The position numbers and the translations under genes were made by a program. The notes beneath the pieces are model-generated. The model saw nothing but the letters and a program-made list of their open reading frames with translations. It was not told the origin of the DNA and did no database searches. DNA of 11,955 nt from Candidatus Shapirobacteria bacterium UBA2283 (GTDB lineage: Bacteria; Patescibacteriota; Microgenomatia; UBA12405). The stretch is from positions 1-11,955 of the forward strand of contig DDWP01000102.1 in assembly GCA_002345725.1 (NCBI GenBank), written 5' to 3'. Of this stretch, positions 5,929-11,955 are shown piece by piece (position 1 is the stretch's first letter; each line of letters opens with the position of its first letter).

Positions 5929-6969
5929 ATGAAGAACAGGAGATTATGGAAAGAAACGGCAGATATAGATTTAAAACTGCCAACGGTAAGGATTTACTAT
6001 GTAATATTTGTAATATTGATACCTGTATCTTTGTTGATAATTAACCCATTTTCTATGATGGCAGACTGGCAGTCGGGAAGGTGGCAGGATATTTGGGCAT
6101 TGTGGTTGAGCCATAAAGTACATTGGATTTTTTGGCCAACTTATATTTGGTCAGTTGTTGCTCTAATACTTTTAATAAAAGATTACCGGAAAAATAGTAA
6201 TAAATTGTTGGTAAGGTGGGGTGTATATGTGGGAACTTTTTGGTGCTGGATGTATTTGGTATACGAATTAATACTTTTTATGCCGGGAATATTGATAGGT
6301 ACCATTAGTTTAGAACCAATGGTCTTAGTACTTGGAAGTATATTAATTGGAGCTGGTTGGTATTGGAGAAAAAAAATTAAATATAAACATTTGTTAGGGA
6401 TATCGTTGGTTGTGATGTTGGTGTTTGTAGCGCTTTTTTCAAATCCAACCGTAAATAACTACTTCTACTTTAATAAAGGGATATGGTTTCTCATATTAGT
6501 TTTGGTTCCGCCATCGGCAACATGGTTGGCGACGATTTTGAGTATGAAGATTTACAGAACGCCTGGCAATAGATATGGTTGGAGGAATTTATTGATTTTT
6601 TGGGGTTATGCTAGCCTGAGTTTGGCTGAATCTATTTTTAGATTAATTAGTGAATACAACAAATTACCCAAAACTCCACCAAGTTGCTTTATCGTGACAG
6701 CAGCGACAACTGGGCATACTATTGTGGTGGGCAAAGAAAAAACACAGTTGCGTAACTTTGAAAATTTTGAAAAATTGTTGATGGTGAAGAAGCCATATCT
6801 GCATTATCGTCTACGTCGAATTTATAACTATGCTGGCCCGGTGGTGGCAAATATAATTAATAAGAATAGATTTTTAGCAGATTTGACTTATATTTTACTT
6901 AAGCCTGTTGAGTGGATTTTGGGGTTAAGAAAACATCTTACCGCTTTGGAGGGGTTTTTCAAGAATTGA
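5929..6969 (+). CDS. Multi-pass membrane protein with C-terminal CFI-box domain
   Basis: 346-residue protein of unknown function and the only plus-strand gene here. The N-terminal part has six or seven hydrophobic segments (about 21-40, 67-84, 98-118, 129-147, 154-171, 185-205, and perhaps 220-237) separated by basic loops, indicating an integral membrane protein rich in Trp and Tyr. After a short polar linker comes a soluble C-terminal domain starting PSCFIVTAATTG (251-262). It continues with LRNFENFEKLL (274-284), a YYR-like HYRLRR (292-297) and AGPVVANII (302-310). This pattern matches the CFI-box C-terminal domain (CFIATAAYG, LRxFRDxxL, YYxxSPxxA), known from many bacterial proteins but without an assigned function. 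The ATG at 5929 is used because AGGAG at 5938-5942 leads only to an out-of-frame ATG (5946) with a stop after about 31 codons. The last 45 bp overlap the end of recO on the other strand. Confidence 0.82.
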   Translation: MKNRRLWKETADIDLKLPTVRIYYVIFVILIPVSLLIINPFSMMADWQSGRWQDIWALWLSHKVHWIFWPTYIWSVVALILLIKDYRKNSNKLLVRWGVYVGTFWCWMYLVYELILFMPGILIGTISLEPMVLVLGSILIGAGWYWRKKIKYKHLLGISLVVMLVFVALFSNPTVNNYFYFNKGIWFLILVLVPPSATWLATILSMKIYRTPGNRYGWRNLLIFWGYASLSLAESIFRLISEYNKLPKTPPSCFIVTAATTGHTIVVGKEKTQLRNFENFEKLLMVKKPYLHYRLRRIYNYAGPVVANIINKNRFLADLTYILLKPVEWILGLRKHLTALEGFFKN

Positions 6970-7485
6970 TTCTAGGTGTTGGCGGATTAGTTTTTGGCAA
7001 AGAACATACTCTTTGAGCTTGAAAGTGTGAGTTATTTCTTCAGGTAGACCAAAGCCAAGAACAGAAATCAGCTTTATCTCTTGATCTATGAATTGAGCTA
7101 ATTGGTTGTCGGCAATTGATTGGATAATTTTTTCGGATATTTCGTAGACTTGGGGGATATATTGGTCTTGAGCAATAAAATTATTGATTATCTCTAGAAA
7201 ATAAAAAAGGAGATTGATTTGAGTAAGTTGTTTTGGTTGGAGTAAGAATTGAGAAATACTGGTAGCCTCAGAAAGCCAAGTATAGCCATTTTTGGTGTAG
7301 AGATGTGCCTTAATTGTGTTACCTAGCTGAAGGCTACCAAGTCGGCTACTTTTTATTTGTTTGGCACCTTTAGCAGTGGCGACTATCTTGCCCAGGTTTG
7401 GAGTAAGTAGGGTTACTAAAATATCCGACTCACGAATAGATTGACTTTTGATGACTATGGCAAGCGTATTTTGGTGCTTTTCCAT
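6925..7485 (-). CDS. recO: DNA repair protein RecO (short form)
   Basis: Recombination mediator that, with RecR, helps load RecA onto SSB-coated single-stranded DNA and anneals DNA strands. The 186-residue protein shows the RecO N-terminal OB-fold pattern: AIVIKSQSIRESDILVTLLTPNLGKI (about 9-34, cf. the family's ESDxIVxLLTxxxGKI), then AKGAKQIKSSRLGSLQLGN (38-56) and an aromatic strand YTWLSEAT. The C-terminal part is helical (NLLFYFLEIINNFI). It is shorter than E. coli RecO (242 residues), and the C-terminal zinc-finger cysteines of many Gram-positive RecO proteins are missing (only one cysteine is seen). The stop of the DUF4012 gene abuts its ATG (TAGATG, zero spacing), so it is translated from the glycan operon transcript. 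Its 3' end overlaps the convergent membrane-protein gene by 45 bp. Confidence 0.88.
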   Translation of the reverse strand: MEKHQNTLAIVIKSQSIRESDILVTLLTPNLGKIVATAKGAKQIKSSRLGSLQLGNTIKAHLYTKNGYTWLSEATSISQFLLQPKQLTQINLLFYFLEIINNFIAQDQYIPQVYEISEKIIQSIADNQLAQFIDQEIKLISVLGFGLPEEITHTFKLKEYVLCQKLIRQHLESILEKPLQSGKMFS

Positions 7486-9438
7486 CTAGAGTGATATTTT
7501 GACCACTTTGTCAGCTACCCAACTGAACTTCTCAAACTCTTTGTCGTTGACTAAAAGTTCATATTCGACAGCCTTAGTTCCTGGCTGTTTTTGAAGAAGC
7601 AGAGTATAGTCTTTACTGGCAGCGACGCTACTAGTGTATTGGATAGAAGTCTTGCTACTAGACTGAGCATATAAAGGATATTTATTGCCGTAGAATCCTT
7701 CAAAGACTTGTTTGCCTAGTTCTTCATAAAGCACTGGCTCGACTTCTGATCCGGTCATTTTTATGAGTTGGCTTCCAGGAGAAACATAGAAGCGGAACAT
7801 GTCGCGATATTTAGGAGCATTAAGACACAAGTCCCCTTTTTCTAGATTACAGTTTGAGCCTGGGCTGGGGTTGGTATAGGTGACTGAGACTTTGTGCTCG
7901 ACTCTACCTTGGTTGGTAGTGATCTCATGTTTTATTTTTTGAGTAATAAAGATATTACTTTTTGCTGAAGCAAAGTTAGCATCATTTAAGTGGAAGTAAT
8001 CAGTCTTACTGTCAGTTGGGGTAATATTACCAGCAATGTTGACTAATTGGGCTGATGCTTGAATTTCTTCATCAGGAAAATAGAACATAATATGTTTCTG
8101 ATGAATGTTCTTGAAGAAGGCTTCGCCTAATAGAGGAATTTTGTCTTTGGCTGAACCCATGGCATTAGCCAAAAGTGCTGACATAACTGGGCCAAGGAAA
8201 CCTTTACGATCTTTCTCGATGTAGTCACGTGGTCGACCGGAGATCCATTCAAGATCATAAATAATTTTGGGACAACCGTCACAACGTTTGTCTGGTTCGG
8301 TGGTAAAGGTGCCAACTCGAGTGTCGAGCTTACCTAATACAGCGACAAGATCAACAAGAACTTGGGTGTCGAGAGCAACGACTGCATCAAATTGTTCTTT
8401 TTTGCTGATAACCTTGTAATAAGTTTCTAGGAATATTTTGGCACCAGTGGGAAAGTCAGGAGACAAATTGCTATCACGGAGATTTAAGTAAGGGACGTTA
8501 ATGTGATAGGCCTTAATTTGTCGTGGAGCTGGGATGCTACTTAATAATTTGTCATCTAGATCGTAGATATTGCTAGCTGGACCAGGAATAACTTTACCGT
8601 TATCAACTTTGAGGGTAGCATAGGCAGTCCAGAAGCCACCACTAGGTCGTAGTTCACCATCGTTTTGGAAAATAACTAGATAATTTCTGGGCTTATCTTT
8701 GCCAAGTAGCCAAGAAGTTTTGGAGATGATTGGCTTGCCGTTACTGATTAAGTTTTTAACTTCGGATAAAGTTTCTTTGCCTTGGTTGAAGATGGAGTGA
8801 ACATTAATATTTTTGTATGTTTCTGGATATCGATTTATATCTATTTCTTCGATAATGTTGTCAATCTCGACGATTTTCTTTTCGATTGTATCTAAGTGGG
8901 GTAACAGCCCTTCAATTGATTGAGTCAGGAAGGCTATTCTGTCTTCAGTAGTTTTTGAACTATCAACTCCAGAGCCTTTAAGTCCAAGAAAATCTTGATA
9001 AGGTTCGATGGCGGTGATGACTATTTCAGCAGTATCTAAGCCATGCTCACCGATAGTAAAGACTCTTTGGCTATCGAGATAATAGTCTTTAGCGTAAGGA
9101 AGTGCTTGAAGATAGGAAAATTTTTGACTTGAACTACGGAGGTCTTTTAATTTTGCTCTTAGGTTAGTAAGCTGCGATTTGGTGGCGACAAGATCTTTGT
9201 CGTTAACAGCGGCTTTAAGTTGGTCAATATCTGTTTGGAGGGTTAAAGCTTGGGCATAAAGTTTTTGGCCAGGGACGTAGACAGTAAAAAATAGAGTTGC
9301 CCCTATAACGGAAATGACTATGAATAGTATGGACAGAACAGTTAAAGTTATAGAAAGAATTTTTTTCTTCTTACTAATTGGAGGTTTGATTAAAATAGGT
9401 GGGGTGGAATTAATAGGAGTAATGTTAGTTTCTGTCAT
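7486..9438 (-). CDS. DUF4012 membrane-anchored extracytoplasmic protein
   Basis: 650-residue protein with a Lys-rich cytoplasmic start (KKKK, 23-26), one transmembrane anchor (about 27-52) and a large outside portion. A helical, coiled-coil-like region covers roughly 63-105. The DUF4012 core then shows NYLVIFQNDGELRPSGGF (252-269), an acidic YDLDDKLL (292-299), RDSNLSPDFPTGA (321-333) and FDAVVALD (350-357). Cysteines form two close pairs in sequence, C386/C389 (CDGC) and C530/C537. DUF4012 has no assigned biochemical function; in Actinobacteria and Patescibacteria it often lies in polysaccharide gene clusters, as here next to a priming sugar transferase, ManC and a GT4. A role in surface-glycan attachment or processing is plausible but inferred. 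It starts 30 nt after the sugar transferase stop; a TACAAT at that junction might be a weak internal promoter. There is no Shine-Dalgarno sequence. Confidence 0.9.
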   Translation of the reverse strand: MTETNITPINSTPPILIKPPISKKKKILSITLTVLSILFIVISVIGATLFFTVYVPGQKLYAQALTLQTDIDQLKAAVNDKDLVATKSQLTNLRAKLKDLRSSSQKFSYLQALPYAKDYYLDSQRVFTIGEHGLDTAEIVITAIEPYQDFLGLKGSGVDSSKTTEDRIAFLTQSIEGLLPHLDTIEKKIVEIDNIIEEIDINRYPETYKNINVHSIFNQGKETLSEVKNLISNGKPIISKTSWLLGKDKPRNYLVIFQNDGELRPSGGFWTAYATLKVDNGKVIPGPASNIYDLDDKLLSSIPAPRQIKAYHINVPYLNLRDSNLSPDFPTGAKIFLETYYKVISKKEQFDAVVALDTQVLVDLVAVLGKLDTRVGTFTTEPDKRCDGCPKIIYDLEWISGRPRDYIEKDRKGFLGPVMSALLANAMGSAKDKIPLLGEAFFKNIHQKHIMFYFPDEEIQASAQLVNIAGNITPTDSKTDYFHLNDANFASAKSNIFITQKIKHEITTNQGRVEHKVSVTYTNPSPGSNCNLEKGDLCLNAPKYRDMFRFYVSPGSQLIKMTGSEVEPVLYEELGKQVFEGFYGNKYPLYAQSSSKTSIQYTSSVAASKDYTLLLQKQPGTKAVEYELLVNDKEFEKFSWVADKVVKISL

Positions 9439-9468
9439 ATATAAAATTGTATCGGAAAAAGCCGACGA

Positions 9469-10155
9469 TTACCAGATCGAAAGCATAACAAAAGGTGTTT
9501 TGAGAATAATTAGAAGTTCTTGTCGAAGTGAACGGTTTTTGATGTAATCGGCGTCAAGTTTGGCTCTTTGTTCAAAATTCATCTCGTTTCTGCCCGATGT
9601 TTGCCAGAGTCCGGTAATGCCTGGTTTGGCAGTACGAATTATATCGATATATTTTTTTGAGCTAGGAAATTTTCTTTCGTACTCTTCAAGCTCTTCTTTG
9701 CGATAAGCTCGGGGGCCAACTAAACTCATCTCCCCTTTTAGAACATTAATAAACTGAGCCATTTCGTCAATAGAAGTTTTTCTGATAAAACGGCCGATAG
9801 GGGTAATTCGAGGATCTTGGTCCATAGGAAGTTTCCAACCATCTTCAATGTATTTTTTCCATAACTCGGGATAGTTGTCACGAAGGAAAGCATCCATGTC
9901 GTTTTTGTATTTGTTGCCGTTGTACATAGAACGAAATTTATACATGACAAATTCTCCACTGTTACCGACTCTTCTCTGTTGAAGTAAAGCGGGCCCCTCA
10001 GAAGTGAGTTTGATTAGAATAGCAATTAAAAGTAGGAATGGTGAGAGAAAGATGAGGACAAATAAAGCACTACAAATGTCGATGGTTCTTTTGCTGACAT
10101 TAAAAATAAATACTCGAGTGCGGTAGAACGGTTTTTGGGGGTTGTTGGCAGACAT
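9469..10155 (-). CDS. Undecaprenyl-phosphate sugar-phosphate transferase (PglC/WbaP-type core)
   Basis: Small monotopic phosphoglycosyl transferase that moves a sugar-1-phosphate from a nucleotide sugar to a polyprenyl phosphate, the first membrane step of glycan assembly. The 228-residue protein is essentially only the catalytic core. It has a basic N-terminus with KRTIDI (22-27), a reentrant membrane helix (about 27-50) with the helix-breaking SP at 38-39, RRVG then MYKFRSM (61-77), DPRITPIGRFIRKTSIDE (114-131) with the catalytic Asp-Glu pair D130/E131, LKGEMSLVGPR (139-149) and KPGITGLWQTSGRN (177-190). The N-terminal four-helix and Rossmann domains of large WbaP/WcaJ proteins are absent. 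The sugar used cannot be read from the sequence. It starts 1 nt after the ManC stop, so the two are translated together. Confidence 0.95.
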   Translation of the reverse strand: MSANNPQKPFYRTRVFIFNVSKRTIDICSALFVLIFLSPFLLLIAILIKLTSEGPALLQQRRVGNSGEFVMYKFRSMYNGNKYKNDMDAFLRDNYPELWKKYIEDGWKLPMDQDPRITPIGRFIRKTSIDEMAQFINVLKGEMSLVGPRAYRKEELEEYERKFPSSKKYIDIIRTAKPGITGLWQTSGRNEMNFEQRAKLDADYIKNRSLRQELLIILKTPFVMLSIW

Positions 10156-10156
10156 T

Positions 10157-11203
10157 TTAGTGAAGAAAATAATTTTTTAACTTGGGACTAGAAACGATTT
10201 GAGTAATTAGATCTCTGACAAAAAAACTGTCATTGAGATTGCAAACGAGAAGCGCGTCGGGAGTATCGATAATGGCTAAATTGTGGGCACCGACGAGGCC
10301 GACAATTTTTTTTGGTTGAGTATAGACAAGGCAATCTTTTGATTTGATGGAGGTGAGGCTGGTATTTTTGCCGATAGTGGCTAGACCGTCTTGGTTTTTC
10401 TTGAGTTGTTCCCAGATAGCTTTCCATTCGCCAATGTCACTCCAGATGAATTTTGCGGGAAGACTGGTAAGAGAGTTTGATTTTTCCGAGATAGCGACGT
10501 CAAACGATAAGTTTTCTGATTGCTTAAAGATAGTGTTAACTGATTTTGGGTTCTTGATAAGTTGTTGATAGAGAGAATAGTATTTGGGTTGGTGAGACTG
10601 GAGCTCTTTTTCTAGAGTGTTGAGGGAAAAAGTATATATGCCAGAGTTCCAGAAGGCGCCTTTTTTAATATACAGTTGGGCATCGTTAATTGATGGTTTT
10701 TCGACAAATCTTGAGTCGGGTAGTATGTAACCAAATGATGGATTGGGGTAGGTTGGCTTAATGCCGATGGTGACGATTTTCTGACCAGACAGAGCGATCT
10801 TGGCGGCAGAGTTGATAGCTTGGGAAAATATGGCTTCTTTACTAATTAGGTGGTCAGCGGGAGCACTGGTAATAATGGCTTGTGGATTAAGTCGGTGAAT
10901 AAGAGCAGAGCCATAGATAATAGCCATGGCGGTATTTTTCTTTTCTGGCTCGACAATTAAGTTTTGGCGGGGAAGATTTTTTAGTTGTTTTAGAATGATC
11001 TCTTTGTATCGGGCGTTGGAGACAATGAAGATATGGCTAGTAGGGACAATTTTTTGATATCGGGAAAAGGTTTCTTGAAGAAGAGTTTTTTCACTAAAGA
11101 GACTGAGGAATTGTTTGGGATTTGAAGCACGGGACATCGGCCAGAGGCGCGGTCCGGTACCACCACATAAAATTAGGACATAGTGGTTAGATGTTGTTGC
11201 CAT
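10157..11203 (-). CDS. manC: Mannose-1-phosphate guanylyltransferase, single-domain
   Basis: Nucleotidyltransferase that makes GDP-mannose from mannose-1-phosphate and GTP, supplying activated mannose for glycans. The 348 residues show the GT-A-like fold signature CGGTGPRLWPMSRASNPKQF (13-32), EPEKKNTAMA (85-94), APADHLI (114-120, metal-binding D117), FVEKP (166-170), WNSGIYTF (185-192), SFDVAISEKS (233-242) and WSDIGEW (254-260). It lacks the C-terminal mannose-6-phosphate isomerase domain of bifunctional ManC/AlgA and so matches the short, single-function form. The stretch before FVEKP is shorter than usual (FGYILPDSRFVEKP, 157-170), so a loop near the sugar site is trimmed. The ATG at 11203 lies inside the upstream glycosyltransferase gene (31-bp overlap) and only seven residues precede the first core strand, so a later start is unlikely. 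Confidence 0.93.
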   Translation of the reverse strand: MATTSNHYVLILCGGTGPRLWPMSRASNPKQFLSLFSEKTLLQETFSRYQKIVPTSHIFIVSNARYKEIILKQLKNLPRQNLIVEPEKKNTAMAIIYGSALIHRLNPQAIITSAPADHLISKEAIFSQAINSAAKIALSGQKIVTIGIKPTYPNPSFGYILPDSRFVEKPSINDAQLYIKKGAFWNSGIYTFSLNTLEKELQSHQPKYYSLYQQLIKNPKSVNTIFKQSENLSFDVAISEKSNSLTSLPAKFIWSDIGEWKAIWEQLKKNQDGLATIGKNTSLTSIKSKDCLVYTQPKKIVGLVGAHNLAIIDTPDALLVCNLNDSFFVRDLITQIVSSPKLKNYFLH

Positions 11204-11955
11204 AAATGGTCGACTGATTGTTTAAAGTTTAACATAAAACTAGAGTGTGAGAACTTAAGGGCGTGTTGGCGGATTGATGAGGAATTAAATTTTGCTTTGG
11301 TAAAAGTATCGATACTTGCCTTTAGAGATTCGATATTTTGTTCGTCAAAAAGAATGCCTGTCTTGCCATTAATAATGGTCTCTGTGTTGCCTCCCCTATT
11401 GTAGGCAATGACTGGTTTGCCACAAGATTGAGCTTCGATAGCAGCTAGGCCAAAGTCCTCTAATTGAGGGCAGATGAGAGCTTGGCAGTGTTGATAAAGA
11501 GAAAGAAGTTTGGATTCGCTAACTTGTCCTAATAATTTAATATTGTTTGACTCACTGGCCAGATTGACAAGATAATCGTGTTGACGGCCATCACCGGCAA
11601 TGATGAGTTGGTAAGGTAGAGATTTAAAAGCATTGACGACGAGGTCGGTTTTTTTGTGGGCGACTTGCCTGCCGACGACAAGAAAATAATTGTTTTGTGG
11701 ATGTTTAGTTGGTTTGAAAAAGTTGGTATCGATACCAGGGTTAATAACTGTAGGTGTGCGATGGTAGGCGTTTTTGAGACGAGCTTTGACAGTTTGAGAA
11801 TTACAGAGAATAGCATCAGGCCTGTGTCCGTAGAGTTGATCTATTTTTTGATATGGCCTGAGGATGGGGTAACTATAGAGGTGACGATTGATGTTGTGAA
11901 AGTAAGTTAGAAAGAGTGTGTGAGGTGGAGTGAGCAAGCAATGCCCAAGTACAGA
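11173..11955 (-). CDS. GT4-family glycosyltransferase (5' end outside window)
   Basis: GT-B fold glycosyltransferase, probably adding a sugar such as mannose to a lipid-linked or surface glycan. About 260 residues are visible. The frame stays open through the right edge (SVLGHC precedes the first TTG at 11937), and the THxPPH-like TPPHTLFLTYFH near the edge resembles the middle of the N-terminal GT4 domain, so the true start is beyond the window. Seen: ILCNSQTVKARL, VINPGIDTNFF, the C-terminal domain opening VVGRQVAHKKTDLVVNAF, IIAGDGRQ, and the donor-site motif EDFGLAAIEAQSCGKPVIAYNRGGNTE, which includes the family's E-x7-E arrangement (EDFGLAAIE). It overlaps manC by 31 bp, and the shared operon makes GDP-mannose a reasonable but unproven donor. 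WbaZ-like mannosyltransferases are similar in layout. Confidence 0.9.
   Translation of the reverse strand, partial: SVLGHCLLTPPHTLFLTYFHNINRHLYSYPILRPYQKIDQLYGHRPDAILCNSQTVKARLKNAYHRTPTVINPGIDTNFFKPTKHPQNNYFLVVGRQVAHKKTDLVVNAFKSLPYQLIIAGDGRQHDYLVNLASESNNIKLLGQVSESKLLSLYQHCQALICPQLEDFGLAAIEAQSCGKPVIAYNRGGNTETIINGKTGILFDEQNIESLKASIDTFTKAKFNSSSIRQHALKFSHSSFMLNFKQSVDHLWQQHLTTMS

Noticed and set aside
5777..5983. 68-codon open frame on the minus strand across the glyS leader.
   Set aside because: It lies over the promoters and the T-box, runs into the start of the divergent gene, and has no recognisable domain or ribosome-binding site.
5946..6040. ATG at 5946 with AGGAG just upstream as the true start of the plus-strand gene.
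   Set aside because: It is out of frame with the 346-residue protein and reaches a stop after about 31 codons.
8127..8315. 62-codon minus-strand open frame inside the DUF4012 gene.
   Set aside because: It is a different frame within a long, well-supported coding region, with no domain or start signal.
9439..9468. Small inverted repeat and T-run between the sugar transferase and DUF4012 genes as a terminator.
   Set aside because: The stem (TCGG/CCGA) has only four pairs and the T-run is its loop rather than its tail, so it should not stop transcription.

Overview
The window looks like chromosomal DNA of a Candidate Phyla Radiation (Patescibacteria) bacterium, most like the Microgenomates group. 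This is an inference from gene content: compact genes packed end to end, a single-chain alpha2-type glycyl-tRNA synthetase, a short dcw cluster, a DUF4012 protein beside polysaccharide genes, a CFI-box membrane protein and a short RecO. TGA ends two genes normally, so this is not a UGA=glycine lineage. G+C is 35-45% in the three lines I counted. No rRNA, tRNA, mobile element or CRISPR array is visible.

Layout, read in the direction of transcription. (A) Minus strand from the right edge to about 6925: a 5'-truncated GT4 glycosyltransferase, a mannose-1-phosphate guanylyltransferase, a polyprenyl-phosphate sugar-phosphate transferase, a membrane-anchored DUF4012 protein and recO. The first four form a surface-glycan block: nucleotide-sugar supply, loading of the lipid carrier, glycosyl transfer, and a DUF4012 protein of unknown role. 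(B) Plus strand 5929-6969: one gene for a multi-pass membrane protein with a C-terminal CFI-box. It is divergent from glyS and overlaps the end of recO by 45 bp. (C) Minus strand from 5738 to the left edge: glyS, a small lipoprotein, rsmH, ftsL-like, ftsI and a 3'-truncated murE-like ligase. The six genes have junctions of +3, -4, -1, +2 and +15 nt, so they almost certainly form one operon for glycine charging, 16S rRNA methylation and septal peptidoglycan synthesis.

The most interesting element is the 190-bp divergent intergenic region 5739-5928. Read on the minus strand, the glyS leader is a very short T-box riboswitch. It has a complete antisequestrator: an AAGGG/CCCTT helix, a 7-nt TGGAACC bulge and a GTCCT/AGGAC helix. 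The bulge's TGGA would pair with the UCCA end of tRNA-Gly. The only Stem I candidate is a 6-bp hairpin with the glycine codon GGC in its terminal loop. A perfect 10-bp palindrome traps the glyS Shine-Dalgarno sequence and shares its 5' arm with the antisequestrator, which predicts translational control. The overall plan resembles the ultrashort ileS T-boxes of Actinobacteria, but with glycine specificity, in a probable CPR genome, and at the head of a cell-division operon.
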